DNA of 37,951 nt from assembly GCA_945872065.1 (NCBI GenBank), contig CAMBYH010000015.1, positions 1 to 37,951 on the forward strand, in the 5' to 3' direction. The translations under genes and the position numbers were made by a program. Of the stretch, positions 16,591 to 25,071 are shown one piece after another (position 1 is the stretch's first letter; each line of letters starts with the position of its first letter). This DNA comes from Arsukibacterium tuosuense (GTDB lineage Bacteria; Pseudomonadota; Gammaproteobacteria; Steroidobacterales; GCA-2729495). The notes beneath the pieces are model-generated. The model did not search any database and was not told where the DNA came from. It saw nothing but the letters and a program-made list of their open reading frames with translations.

Positions 16591-17193
16591 ATGCCTGTTA
16601 CCCTGCAAATCACCCGTGCACTGCCTTCCGACGCCCAGGTCATCGCCGAGATGTCCCGGCGTCTTGTCGAGGTCGGACTCCCCTGGACCTGGACGCCGGC
16701 CCGGGTTGCCCGTCACCTGCAGCACCCCCAGTCACTGGTGCTTGCCGTGCGGACCAACGGCACCAGCAATCCCATGCTGGTCGCCTTCGCCATCATGCAT
16801 TTCGGGGACGACATCGCCCACCTGAACCTGCTCGGTGTGGACAGCCGCTGGCAGCGCCGCGGGCTGGGGCGCCGCCTCGTGGAATGGCTGGAAAAATCCG
16901 CCATCACCGCCGGAACGTTCTCGCTCTGTCTTGAAGTGCGGGCCCGCAACCCTGTGGCGCTGCTCTTCTATCGGGAACTGGGCTTTACCGAGACCGGCCG
17001 CGTGCCCCGCTACTACAGTGGCCGCGAAGATGCCCTGCGACTGATGAAAGACCTGCGCCATCCGCTGGCGCGGAGCTGGCCGGAGCTGGAGACGGGGGCC
17101 TGGTCGGCCGGGGTCGACCCGGATCCGGCGGGCGGGCCGTCCGCCGCCGAGTGGCTGGCCAGCCACTTCAAGAAGCAGGAACCACAGCGGTAG
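16591..17193 (+). CDS. GNAT-family N-acetyltransferase (RimI-like)
   Basis: A 200-residue acetyltransferase. The acetyl-CoA motif is VDSRWQRRGLGRRLVEWL (about residues 83-100), followed by LEVRARNPVALLFYRELGFTETGRVPRYY, the standard motif B. This resembles RimI and related protein N-acetyltransferases, but the 50-residue C-terminal extension is unusual for RimI (about 150 residues). The start ATG 16591 follows GGAGAG. It stands alone, ahead of a tRNA gene on the other strand. The acceptor substrate cannot be told. Confidence 0.9.
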   Translation: MPVTLQITRALPSDAQVIAEMSRRLVEVGLPWTWTPARVARHLQHPQSLVLAVRTNGTSNPMLVAFAIMHFGDDIAHLNLLGVDSRWQRRGLGRRLVEWLEKSAITAGTFSLCLEVRARNPVALLFYRELGFTETGRVPRYYSGREDALRLMKDLRHPLARSWPELETGAWSAGVDPDPAGGPSAAEWLASHFKKQEPQR

Positions 17194-17201
17194 TGCAGGT
17201 G

Positions 17202-17277
17202 TGGTGCCGGAGAGAGGAGTCGAACCTCCGACCCCCGCATTACGAATGCGGTGCTCTGCCAACTGAGCTACCCCGGC
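17202..17277 (-). tRNA. tRNA-Thr (anticodon CGT)
   Basis: On the - strand a complete cloverleaf can be drawn. The acceptor stem is GCCGGGG with CTCCGGC, the D arm contains AGCTCAGTTGGCAGAGC, the anticodon stem is CCGCA/TGCGG with loop TTCGTAA (anticodon CGT, codon ACG), and the T arm is GGAGG-TTCGACT-CCTCT. The discriminator is A and the CCA end is encoded in the DNA (17202-17204). Confidence 0.95.
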
Positions 17278-17288
17278 GACCGCGCGGA

Positions 17289-17294
17289 AGTATA
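17289..17294 (-). promoter_or_regulatory. -10 element of the tRNA-Thr promoter
   Basis: TATACT on the - strand lies 11 bp before the mature 5' end, followed by the GC-rich stretch CCGCGCGG, typical of the discriminator of stringently controlled stable-RNA promoters. The -35 region would overlap the end of the Fur-family gene and shows no good match. Confidence 0.45.
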
Positions 17295-17314
17295 GGGAAT
17301 CAGTCCCCGTTTTC

Positions 17315-17719
17315 CTACCTGCGGCGCACCCGGATGAGCACCTCGACGCTCGCGGCTTGCGTCCCCTCCGGCAAGGGTGGGAGCCGCAGCAGCTCGACGT
17401 CGGCAGGATCGATGTCCCGGAGTTCCCCGGTTTCCTCATCGAGGAAGTGATGGTGGGCCGTGGTGGTGGAGTCGTAGACGATCCGGCCGGGATGCACCGC
17501 GACCTCCCGAACGATGCCCGCCCGGGAGAGCAGGTTGAGCGTGTTGTAGACCGTCGCCTTGGAGATGCGGCTGCCGGACTGACGGAGAGACTGGAGCAAC
17601 TGGTCTGCCGACACGTGGCAGGGGCCTGCCAACAACAACATCCCGACCTCGACCCGCTGGGGGGTGGGCTTTACCCCGTGGGCGCTCAGTGTGGCTTCGA
17701 CGTCAGCCTTCAAGGTCAT
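17315..17719 (-). CDS. Fur-family transcriptional regulator, Irr-like
   Basis: A 134-residue Fur-superfamily repressor. The winged-helix part runs from GVKPTPQRVEV to SKATVYNTLNLLSRAGIVREV (about 15-74). The dimerisation part has a His triplet (His89-His91, AHHHF) but no CxxC zinc pairs, so the structural zinc site of Fur, Zur and PerR is absent. The downstream pattern LPPLPEGTQAASVEVLIRVRRR resembles Irr, the heme-responsive iron regulator best known from Alphaproteobacteria. It may sense heme or iron status; no iron gene is nearby. It is divergent from the pilus operon (89 bp gap) and could act on it, but no operator is obvious. Confidence 0.85.
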   Translation of the reverse strand: MTLKADVEATLSAHGVKPTPQRVEVGMLLLAGPCHVSADQLLQSLRQSGSRISKATVYNTLNLLSRAGIVREVAVHPGRIVYDSTTTAHHHFLDEETGELRDIDPADVELLRLPPLPEGTQAASVEVLIRVRRR

Positions 17720-17808
17720 GGGTGAATACTAGCGCAAGTGCCCAAACTCGATAGTGAGGCTGCTTTGTGCGCTGGCCGCATCCGGGACCTGCAGCTACCG
17801 TGCACACC

Positions 17809-18336
17809 ATGCCCCGCTCACCCGGCTTCACACTGCTCGAACTCCTCATCACACTCGCCATTGTCGCGGTGCTGCTCTCCCTCGCCGTCCCCGCCTTTAC
17901 CCGTCTGGTGCTCGACTCGCGGCTGACGAGTGCGGTGAACCGCTTCGTGCACGGGATGTACGTCGCCCGGCACGAAGCCCTGAAGTCCGGCGCCGACGTG
18001 GCGGTCTGCCGGAGCTCCAGCGGCAAGCAATGCATCCAGGCAGGGCGCTGGGAAACCGGGTTTATCGTCTTCGTCAACCGGGACCGGGACGACCCGCCCC
18101 GGGTCGACAGTGGCGAACCCATCCTTCAGGTGGAAGGCCGGCTGCCTGCCCTCGCGATCCTGGCCAATCGGAATGCCTTTGTCTTCCGGCCCTGGGGTCG
18201 TTCCGTCAACGGCACCCTCACCTTCTGCGACCGGCGGGGCAACCCCAGTGCCCGGGCCGTCGTGGTGAGCTATACCGGCAGGCCCCGCGCCGCCTCCGCA
18301 GGTGAAGCTAACGGTGCACTGAAGTGTCCTGCCTAA
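17809..18336 (+). CDS. fimT: Type IV minor pilin, FimT/GspH family
   Basis: A 175-residue minor pseudopilin. The class III leader MPRSPG is cleaved before FTLLELLITLAIVAVLLSL, with Glu5 conserved, as recognised by prepilin peptidase PilD. The GspH/FimT domain follows, with ARHEALKSG and CQ..RWETGFIVFVNRD. ATG 17809 is chosen because it gives a short leader; a GTG at 17767 would give an unusually long one. It is the first gene of the minor pilin operon. The product should sit in the inner membrane and at the pilus tip complex. The next gene is 127 bp away, farther than other gaps in the operon. Confidence 0.88.
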   Translation: MPRSPGFTLLELLITLAIVAVLLSLAVPAFTRLVLDSRLTSAVNRFVHGMYVARHEALKSGADVAVCRSSSGKQCIQAGRWETGFIVFVNRDRDDPPRVDSGEPILQVEGRLPALAILANRNAFVFRPWGRSVNGTLTFCDRRGNPSARAVVVSYTGRPRAASAGEANGALKCPA

Positions 18337-18463
18337 AAACCTGAATGGCCTACACAATTACTCTTCGTCCCCTCTGCTGCGCCAGTCATCGGCCAGACGA
18401 CTTCTCGCCGCTGTATCACGGCACGATACTGGCCGTTGGCGTGGCGCGTGACCGGCGGCTGCA

Positions 18464-19066
18464 GTGCGTATCCCAGAACAAAAACAAGATCAGGCACAGG
18501 GCTTCAGCCTTATTGAACTCATGGTGGTGCTGGCCGTCGTGGCCATTGCCCTCGGCATCGGCGCGCCCCTCTTTGCCACCCTCGCCGCCAACAACCGCAT
18601 GAGCAGTGCCACCAACGATCTGGTCAGCAGCCTGATTGCCGCCCGCAGTGAAGCACTCAAGCGGCAGGTCACGGTAACGCTGTGTCCCACGCCCGATGGC
18701 GCAGGCAACTGCGTCGCCGGCGGCAGCCTGGGAACGGGCTGGACCGTCTTCGTGGATCGCAACGCGGATGGGGTCATCAGCGCCGACGACGTGGTGGTCC
18801 AGCAGCATGGCGCTCTCGAGGGAGACCTCCGGGATGGCGTCACCGCGACGCCCACTGACCTGATGTTCACAGGCGCAGGCACCCTGGCGATCGATGCCCC
18901 TCTTACGGACTTTCACATCCAGCTCTGCGACCAGCGGGGCGATGCGGATACCGGCGCCGGCATCGCTGCCGGCCGCTGGATCCAGATCAGCGGTCTCGGG
19001 CGGCAGCAACTCGTGCGCAAACGCGTCGATCTCCAGTCCGAGACGAGTCCCCTTGGTGGGTGTTAA
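18464..19066 (+). CDS. fimU: Type IV minor pilin, FimU-like (GspH/FimT family)
   Basis: A 200-residue second GspH/FimT pseudopilin. The leader MRIPEQKQDQAQG is cut before FSLIELMVVLAVVAIALGI. The domain shows ARSEALKRQVTVTLCP and GTGWTVFVDRN. Residues 98-109 (DRNADGVISADD) match the 12-residue EF-hand calcium loop pattern D-x-N-x-D-G-x-I-x-x-x-D. By position, directly before pilV, it corresponds to fimU of Pseudomonas. The start is GTG 18464. The stop is 4 bp before the pilV start. As part of the minor pilin priming complex it would help start pilus assembly. Confidence 0.85.
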   Translation: MRIPEQKQDQAQGFSLIELMVVLAVVAIALGIGAPLFATLAANNRMSSATNDLVSSLIAARSEALKRQVTVTLCPTPDGAGNCVAGGSLGTGWTVFVDRNADGVISADDVVVQQHGALEGDLRDGVTATPTDLMFTGAGTLAIDAPLTDFHIQLCDQRGDADTGAGIAAGRWIQISGLGRQQLVRKRVDLQSETSPLGGC

Positions 19067-19070
19067 ACCG

Positions 19071-19532
19071 ATGGTTGTTGAACGGATGGCAGCCAGACAC
19101 AAGGGCTTCACGCTCGTCGAGGTCCTGGTGGCCCTCGTCGTCATGTCCGTGGGCATGCTGGGGATCGCGGCGCTCTACCTGGAGGGCCTGCGGGCCGGCC
19201 GCACGGCCCTGTACCGGACGACGGCGGTCAACCTGGCGGCCGACATGGCAGACCGGATTCGGGCCAACCCCAACGCGGGCCTCGCCTATGCCGGAACCGG
19301 CCCCGGGGCCAATGGTGCCTGCGTCAACGGCCCGGTCAACTGCACGGCAGTCCAGCTCGCCGATGACGACTGGTTTAGCTGGAGCAACCAGCTGGATGCC
19401 CAGCTGCCCGCGGGCGCCAGTGGCGAAATCGGGATCGCGGGCGCAGCACCGGTCACCTACACCATTACGGTGGCCTGGCCAGAAATTGGCCAGGAAGAAC
19501 CCGCCACCTACACCCTGAGTGTCCAGCAGTGA
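19071..19532 (+). CDS. pilV: Type IV minor pilin PilV
   Basis: A 153-residue PilV-type prepilin. The leader MVVERMAARHKG precedes FTLVEVLVALVVMSVGMLGIAALYLEG, followed by the typical RTTAVNLAADMADRIRANP. A Cys pair is present (ACVNG...NCTA). ATG 19071 is chosen because it follows the fimU stop by 4 bp; ATG 19086 is an alternative with a shorter leader. Its TGA overlaps the GTG of pilW. With PilW, PilX and FimU it forms the minor pilin complex that primes pilus assembly and displays PilY1. Confidence 0.92.
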   Translation: MVVERMAARHKGFTLVEVLVALVVMSVGMLGIAALYLEGLRAGRTALYRTTAVNLAADMADRIRANPNAGLAYAGTGPGANGACVNGPVNCTAVQLADDDWFSWSNQLDAQLPAGASGEIGIAGAAPVTYTITVAWPEIGQEEPATYTLSVQQ

Positions 19533-20503
19533 AGCGCGCGACGCAGCTTGGCATGACGCTCATTGAACTGACGGTGGCCATGGCCATCGGTTTGTTCCTG
19601 ATCGGTGGCGCCCTGTATGTCTACAGCCAGAGCAAGAACAGCTATCGCGCGGGCGACAGCCTCGCCCGGCTGCAGGAAAGCGCCCGCTTTGCCCTGGATA
19701 CTCTCGAGCCCGACATTCGCCTGGCCCGCTACTGGGGCCTCAACTCCGAGCCCGCGCGGATCACGGTGCCCGCCGGCGTCGCGGTAACCTGCGATGGCAT
19801 CGCCCCCGACTTTGACCCGCTGGACCTCGCGGATGTGGTGCGGGTGCGGGACGACACCTACGACCTGAACTGTCCGGCCTTCAACGATGCGCCGCGAGCA
19901 GGCAGTGACGTCCTGATCCTCCGGCATGCAGAACCTTGGCGGGCAGGCATTGAACCCGCGCCGGACGCCCAGCGCCTGCAGGTCCAGACCACCCTGGCCC
20001 AGGGCAGTCTGTTCAACGATGGAGTGCGGCCCTTCAGCCTGCCCGTGGGCACGGGGACGAGCACCAACAACGTCGCCATCAATGTTTACTACGTCAGTGA
20101 CGAGTCAAGTTTTGATGCCGAGCTGCCTTCATTGCGCCGGCTGGTCCTCGGGCCTGCCGGGGACTTTGACGACCAGGAAGTAATACCGGGCGTCGAGAAC
20201 CTGCAGGTGCAACTCGGGATGGATACCGATGGCGATGGGGACGTGGACCGTTACGTGGATGGCAATCACCCGCTGGTGACCCCGGGGGCTCCGGACTTTG
20301 CTCCGAACGGCCGGGTCGTCGCTGTGCGCCTCTGGATGCTGGTTGGCACCCCTGCCGACGACCCGGCCTGGGTGGACGAGCGCCGCTACGCCACGCCGGA
20401 TGCCGATCTGGACGATCTGGTCGGGGGCTCGGCCGACTATCCCTCGACCTACCGCCGCCTGCAGATTTCCAAGACCATTTTCCTCAGTAACGAGGGCGCC
20501 TAG
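19529..20503 (+). CDS. pilW: Type IV minor pilin PilW
   Basis: A 324-residue PilW. The leader MKRATQLG is followed by MTLIELTVAMAIGLFLIGGAL; the residue after the cleavage site is Met rather than the usual Phe. Then comes the family stretch YRAGDSLARLQESARFALDTLEPDIRLARYWG. DTDGDGDVD at 232-240 is a calcium-loop-like run of acidic residues. The start is GTG overlapping the pilV stop. The next gene starts at the very next base after its TAG. Role as in the minor pilin tip complex. Confidence 0.92.
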   Translation: MKRATQLGMTLIELTVAMAIGLFLIGGALYVYSQSKNSYRAGDSLARLQESARFALDTLEPDIRLARYWGLNSEPARITVPAGVAVTCDGIAPDFDPLDLADVVRVRDDTYDLNCPAFNDAPRAGSDVLILRHAEPWRAGIEPAPDAQRLQVQTTLAQGSLFNDGVRPFSLPVGTGTSTNNVAINVYYVSDESSFDAELPSLRRLVLGPAGDFDDQEVIPGVENLQVQLGMDTDGDGDVDRYVDGNHPLVTPGAPDFAPNGRVVAVRLWMLVGTPADDPAWVDERRYATPDADLDDLVGGSADYPSTYRRLQISKTIFLSNEGA

Positions 20504-20956
20504 ATGCCAACCCAGGCCACGCCTCCCCCCCTGCAGAAGCAGTCGGGTGCCGCCCTCATCATCAGCCTGATCCTGCTGATGGTGCTGACCGTGCTGGCGA
20601 TTTCCACCATGCGGACGGCCAGCCTGGGGTTGCTCATGGCCGGCAACGCCCAGTACCGGGAAACCGCGTTCAACCTGGCCCAGTCCGGCATTGACGCCGT
20701 CCTGCGCCGGGGTGACCCGGGCGCACTCGGCGACTGCACGGCGCCGACGGCCGATCCCGTCGTGGTTGTCCCGGAACTGGGCGGCCGCTATGCCACGACA
20801 ACGTGTTACCGGGGCGAGTCCATCACCCCGGGAAACAGTTTTCCCCGGGTCCCCACGTTCAACTACGAGGTGGCCTCGACCGGCATGACCGATCAGCGGG
20901 ATGCGCGGGTCCGGCTGGTACAGGGCTACGCCATCACGGGAGCCTCCGGTCGATGA
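20504..20956 (+). CDS. pilX: Type IV pilus assembly protein PilX
   Basis: A 150-residue PilX. QSGAALIISLILLMVLTVLAIS is the pilin-like membrane helix after a cleavable leader, followed by TMRTASLGLLMAGNAQYRETAFNLAQSGIDAVL, the conserved PilX N-terminal domain. Two cysteines (GDCTA, TTCYRG) may form a disulfide. It starts directly at the pilW stop and its TGA overlaps the ATG of the next gene (ATGA). Confidence 0.9.
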   Translation: MPTQATPPPLQKQSGAALIISLILLMVLTVLAISTMRTASLGLLMAGNAQYRETAFNLAQSGIDAVLRRGDPGALGDCTAPTADPVVVVPELGGRYATTTCYRGESITPGNSFPRVPTFNYEVASTGMTDQRDARVRLVQGYAITGASGR

Positions 20957-21378
20957 ACAGACTGTTCCGCAACCGGGCTACGACCAGCAGGCCAGGCACC
21001 ATGGGTCTGGCGGCGCTTCTGCTTCTCACCTGGGCGCTGCCCGCCGGGGCCTCGCTGGGCACCATTGAACAGGCCTACGAGCTGTCGCGCAGTGACGTGC
21101 AGCTGCCGGGCCGGCCCGAGGGCAACCTGACGGTCCGTCCCTGTCCCAGCTGCAAGCCCGTCCAGCTCAGGGTGACCACCGCCACGGGCTGGTTCATTGC
21201 CCCGCAGACCCGCAAGGCTGCCGGGCAGCCAGCCCTGCTCGCGGCCTACAAAGCGGCGGCAGCCAACCCGGCCACCCTGGTCTATGTCTATTACGAACCC
21301 CAGACCCGGCGGGTGAAGCGGATCGTGCTGGACGTACCAGCCCCGGCCGCGCGCCAAGCCCAGGCAGAAAAGCGATGA
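20953..21378 (+). CDS. Unrecognised small exported protein in the minor pilin operon
   Basis: A 141-residue protein with a signal peptide (about 1-34, GLAALLLLTWALPAGA) and no further membrane segment. The mature part has a CPSC motif, TTATGWFIAP and a strand-rich end YVYYEPQTRRVKRIVLDV. It overlaps pilX by ATGA at its start and pilY1 by ATGA at its end, so it is made in step with them. Location should be periplasmic or outer-membrane associated. In Pseudomonas a small protein, PilY2, is encoded after pilY1, but I see no reason to equate them. The CPSC pair could be a disulfide or metal site. Function unknown. Confidence 0.75.
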   Translation: MNRLFRNRATTSRPGTMGLAALLLLTWALPAGASLGTIEQAYELSRSDVQLPGRPEGNLTVRPCPSCKPVQLRVTTATGWFIAPQTRKAAGQPALLAAYKAAAANPATLVYVYYEPQTRRVKRIVLDVPAPAARQAQAEKR

Positions 21379-24300
21379 GGGCCGTCCTGCGTGCGACAGC
21401 CGCTCTGCTGGCCTGCCTGGCTCTGACAGCCCGGGCGGATGATTCAGAGCTCTTCCTGAGCGGCCCGGGTGCGGGCGTTACCCGGGCCAACGTGCTCTTC
21501 ATCATCGATACCTCCGGCAGCATGGACACGCTGGTGGCTACCCAGGCCACCTACAACACCAGCCAGACCTTCGCCGGTTGCTACGACCGCAACGCGCTGT
21601 ACTTTTCCACCAATGCATCGACTCCACCCTGTGACAGCCCCAACGTCCTGCCCAAGGCAGTCAACCGCTGCGCAGCCTCCAGCCAGCAGCTCAACCAGGT
21701 GGGTTACTACTCCGACTTTATCCTTGGCTGGGATGGCAGCCGGGAACGTTGGGACGTACTGACGGGAAGCCGCCCGGACGGCGAGCTGGAGTGCGAAAGT
21801 GATCGCGGGGTCGATGGCAACGGCTCCGGGAGCCAGAGCTTTGCCGCCAACGGCCCCGACGGGCCCTGGGCCGCGACCGACGCCAGCGAACCGGCCTGGA
21901 CCACGCAATACACCGTCTACGACGGCAACTGGCTGAACTGGCGCAGTAATCCGCCCACGGTGCAGAAAAGCCGCCTCGACATCGTCAAGGAATCGGTCAA
22001 CGCCCTGGCGGTGGGCCTGGAAAACGTGAACATCGGTCTGATGCGCTTCAACGGCGGTGAAGGTGGCTCGGTAATCGCTCCGCTGGCCGACCTCAGTACG
22101 TCCAGAGCGGCCTTTAGCGCCGCGGTGAACGCCCTGACCCCGGCGGGCAACACCCCCCTGTCCGAAACCCTCTACGAAGCCGCCCAGGTGTTTCGGGGCG
22201 CCAAGGTGGACTTCGGCAACAGGGGCTCGGTCCGGAGTGTGGCCGGGTCCCGGGTCGGCAACACGATCGGCTCGCCGCTCTACCTTTCGCCCATCACCGA
22301 GTCCTGCAGCAAGAACTTCATCATCCTGCTGACGGATGGCGAACCGACCTCCGACGCGGACGCAGTCAAGAGGATTACCGCCCTGCCGGACTTCGCGTCG
22401 GTGGTAGGGACCACCTGCGACGGCGCCGGCGAAGGCCGCTGCCTGGACGACCTCGCGGCCTACCTAATCCGCCAGGACCTGGACGACACCCTCCCCGGCC
22501 TGCAGAACGTCATTACCCACACCATCGGCTTCGAAGCAGATTTCCCTCTGCTTGTCAGCACGGCGGCCCGGGGCGGCGGCGAGTACCACCTGGCTGATAA
22601 CACCTCCTCGCTGTCCACGGCCCTGAGTGGCATCGTGCTGTCGATCTTCGACAATGCGGGGACTTTCGCCGCGCCCGCCGTGCCGGTGAATGCCTTCAAC
22701 CGCAGCCAGAACCTGAATGACGTCTACGTCTCCGTCTTCCAGCCCACGGAGACCGCCCGCTGGATCGGCAACCTCAAAAAGTACCGGTTCTCTGATGGCC
22801 AGCTCGTCGGGAGAGATGGTCGCCCCGTGATCGACCCCGTAACCGGACTCTTCGCCCGGGACGCTTTCAGCTTCTGGTCCGCTCAACCGGATGGGGACCG
22901 GGTCGCTGAGGGCGGTGCGGCGAGCCGCCTGCCGGCACCGACGGTGCGGCGCGTGTTTACCAATCTCTCCGGCACTGCCCTCTCCCTGCTGGACCCCGAC
23001 GACGCTGACCTCCAGGCGGCGCTGGCTGCGGTGCCCGTGGCCGAGCGAGAAGCAGTCATTGAATGGGCTCTGGGCCGGGACGTGAGGGACGTGGATCAGG
23101 ACGGGAACGTGATGGAAGCGCGCCGGGATCTGGGCGATGCCTTCCGCGTCCAGCCCCTCACGGTGCTCTACGGCGAGACCATCGCCAACCCGGACGCCGC
23201 CGTGTTCGTAGCCACAAACGACGGCTACCTGCACTCCTTCGATGCCGCCACGGGAGTCGAGAACTGGGCGTTCGTGCCCGGGCGATTGCTGAACGGCCTC
23301 TACCCGCTGTACCGGAACGAGGCTGCCGCGGCGAAAACCTACGGGCTGGATGGCGAGATCAACCTGGTCATCAGGAACGATGACGGCCGTCCGGGGCTGT
23401 CGGACAACGAGCAGGCGATCCTCCTCTTCGGCATGGGTCGCGGCGGCGACGCCGTGTATGCCGTCGACGTGACCGACCCGGCTGCACCAGAGCTGCTCTG
23501 GGAGAAAAGTAGCAGTGACAGTGACTTTGCTGACCTCGGCCAGACCTGGTCGCCGCCGGCACCTGCGCGGGTCGACATCGGCGGTACCGTCCGGGACGTG
23601 ATCGTCTTCGGTGGCGGGTACGACCCGGGCCAGGACAACGGCCCCTTCCGGCAGGACACCATCGGCAACGCTATCTACATGGTGGACCTGACCGATGGCA
23701 GCCGGGTGTGGAGCGCCGGCAGTGACACCGCCGTGGGTCCCCACGATCTCGAACTGACCCGGATGAACTACTCCATTCCTGCCCCGGTGAAGCCGCTGGA
23801 CCTCAACGGTGACGGTCTGGCTGAGCGCTTTTACGTGGGCGACATGGGCGGACAGTTATGGCGCTTTGACATCGTCAATGGCGAATCGGCGGCAACCCTC
23901 GTTGAGGGTGGGGTTCTGGCCTCGCTGGGCGGCGCGGCCGTCGCCACGCCCACCGCCGCAGACCTGCGCCGCTTCTATGAAGCTCCCGATGTAGTACCGG
24001 TCATCCTGGACAACAAGCTGCTGATCTCGATCAACATTGGCTCCGGCTATCGGGGCCACCCGCTGGATACCGAAATTGCCGAGGCCCTGTTCTCTGTCCG
24101 GGACTTCAACGTGTTTGGTGTCATCGACCGGGCTGACTACTCCACGTCGCCAGTCTCGGTGGATCAGCTGCTCGATATCACCACGGACCTCGAGCCTGAA
24201 CTGCCGTTTGCCTCCGCAGGGTGGCAGCTCCGGCTGATTCAGGAGCCCGGTGAAAAGGTCCTGGGCGAAGCCCTGACGGTGGACAACACCACGTTCTTCA

Positions 24301-24614
24301 CCTCTTTTGTGGCGGGCCAGACGGCCAGCGAATGCGTAAGCGGCGCCGGCGTCAATCGCCTCTACGCCATCAGTGTCATCGACGGCCGGCCCCGCACCAA
24401 CTTCGACAGTCCCCTCGGCGCGCCGCTGACTCTCGCGGACCGCTCGCGAGTCCTGAACACGGGCATCCCGGTGACGGATGTGAACCGGCTCAACACTGAG
24501 TCGGGCCAGATCATCTGCGCTGGTACCCAGTGCCTCACGGCGGAAGACATGGCGCGGCTGCCCCGGCGAGCAGGAACAAAACGCACCTACTGGTTCCAGC
24601 GTGAAGGCCCCTAG
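21375..24614 (+). CDS. pilY1: PilY1-type pilus tip adhesin with VWA domain
   Basis: A 1079-residue PilY1. Signal peptide (1-20, LACLALTARA), then a von Willebrand A domain with a MIDAS motif DTSGS at Asp45-Ser49, SLMRFNGG-like LMRFNGGEGG and LLTDGEPTSD. The C-terminal half is the PilY1 seven-blade propeller, seen in FVATNDGYLHSFDAATG, LLFGMGRGGDAVYAVDVTD and a calcium loop DLNGDGLAERFYVGDMGG starting at Asp809. PilY1 helps surface sensing, adhesion and pilus extension in a calcium-dependent way. It overlaps the gene before it by ATGA and the pilE start lies inside its last codons. Confidence 0.94.
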   Translation: MRAVLRATAALLACLALTARADDSELFLSGPGAGVTRANVLFIIDTSGSMDTLVATQATYNTSQTFAGCYDRNALYFSTNASTPPCDSPNVLPKAVNRCAASSQQLNQVGYYSDFILGWDGSRERWDVLTGSRPDGELECESDRGVDGNGSGSQSFAANGPDGPWAATDASEPAWTTQYTVYDGNWLNWRSNPPTVQKSRLDIVKESVNALAVGLENVNIGLMRFNGGEGGSVIAPLADLSTSRAAFSAAVNALTPAGNTPLSETLYEAAQVFRGAKVDFGNRGSVRSVAGSRVGNTIGSPLYLSPITESCSKNFIILLTDGEPTSDADAVKRITALPDFASVVGTTCDGAGEGRCLDDLAAYLIRQDLDDTLPGLQNVITHTIGFEADFPLLVSTAARGGGEYHLADNTSSLSTALSGIVLSIFDNAGTFAAPAVPVNAFNRSQNLNDVYVSVFQPTETARWIGNLKKYRFSDGQLVGRDGRPVIDPVTGLFARDAFSFWSAQPDGDRVAEGGAASRLPAPTVRRVFTNLSGTALSLLDPDDADLQAALAAVPVAEREAVIEWALGRDVRDVDQDGNVMEARRDLGDAFRVQPLTVLYGETIANPDAAVFVATNDGYLHSFDAATGVENWAFVPGRLLNGLYPLYRNEAAAAKTYGLDGEINLVIRNDDGRPGLSDNEQAILLFGMGRGGDAVYAVDVTDPAAPELLWEKSSSDSDFADLGQTWSPPAPARVDIGGTVRDVIVFGGGYDPGQDNGPFRQDTIGNAIYMVDLTDGSRVWSAGSDTAVGPHDLELTRMNYSIPAPVKPLDLNGDGLAERFYVGDMGGQLWRFDIVNGESAATLVEGGVLASLGGAAVATPTAADLRRFYEAPDVVPVILDNKLLISINIGSGYRGHPLDTEIAEALFSVRDFNVFGVIDRADYSTSPVSVDQLLDITTDLEPELPFASAGWQLRLIQEPGEKVLGEALTVDNTTFFTSFVAGQTASECVSGAGVNRLYAISVIDGRPRTNFDSPLGAPLTLADRSRVLNTGIPVTDVNRLNTESGQIICAGTQCLTAEDMARLPRRAGTKRTYWFQREGP

Positions 24615-25071
24615 TCGGCCTCGCAGCCATGGCTTTACGCTGGTCGAACTCATGATCGTCGTACTGATCATGGGCATCCTGGCCACCGCCAGCGTGACGG
24701 GCTACCGGCAGTACGTCCAGCGCGCAGACCGGGTGGACGCTACCAGTGCCCTCCTCCGGATCTCAACCGCCCAGGAGCGCTTCTACCTGCAGAACAACCA
24801 GTACGCGACCACTGCCGAGGAACTGGCCGATCCGCCTCCCGGTGGCCTGGGAACAGCGGCAACCAGCCTTGGGCTGTATGAGCTCTCCGTCGCGCCTGCG
24901 GCTGACGGTGCCACGGTGGGTTACACGGCGACTGCCACCGCCTCGGCCAGCGGCTCCCAGCGGGACGATGACGACTGCCAGGTCTTCACCATCGACCAGA
25001 GCGGCCAGCGCACGGCCAGCGACTCCGCTGGCACCAGCAGTGCCGAAGTCACTGCCCGCTGCTGGCGCTAG
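24601..25071 (+). CDS. pilE: Type IV minor pilin PilE
   Basis: A 156-residue PilE. The leader MKAPSRPRSHG is cut before FTLVELMIVVLIMGILAT, with Glu5 conserved. The rest of the helix reads GYRQYVQRADRVDATSALLRISTAQERFYL, typical of PilE/PilA-like pilins. A Cys pair (DDDCQVF and ARCWR) closes a C-terminal disulfide region. The start is GTG 24601, 14 bp inside the end of pilY1 in another frame. Its last 23 bp overlap the end of lspA on the opposite strand. It ends the operon. Confidence 0.92.
   Translation: MKAPSRPRSHGFTLVELMIVVLIMGILATASVTGYRQYVQRADRVDATSALLRISTAQERFYLQNNQYATTAEELADPPPGGLGTAATSLGLYELSVAPAADGATVGYTATATASASGSQRDDDDCQVFTIDQSGQRTASDSAGTSSAEVTARCWR

Noticed and set aside
22464-23744. 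A 426-codon open frame on - inside pilY1
   Set aside because: Shadow of the PilY1 propeller coding strand; no signal peptide, ribosome site or domain.
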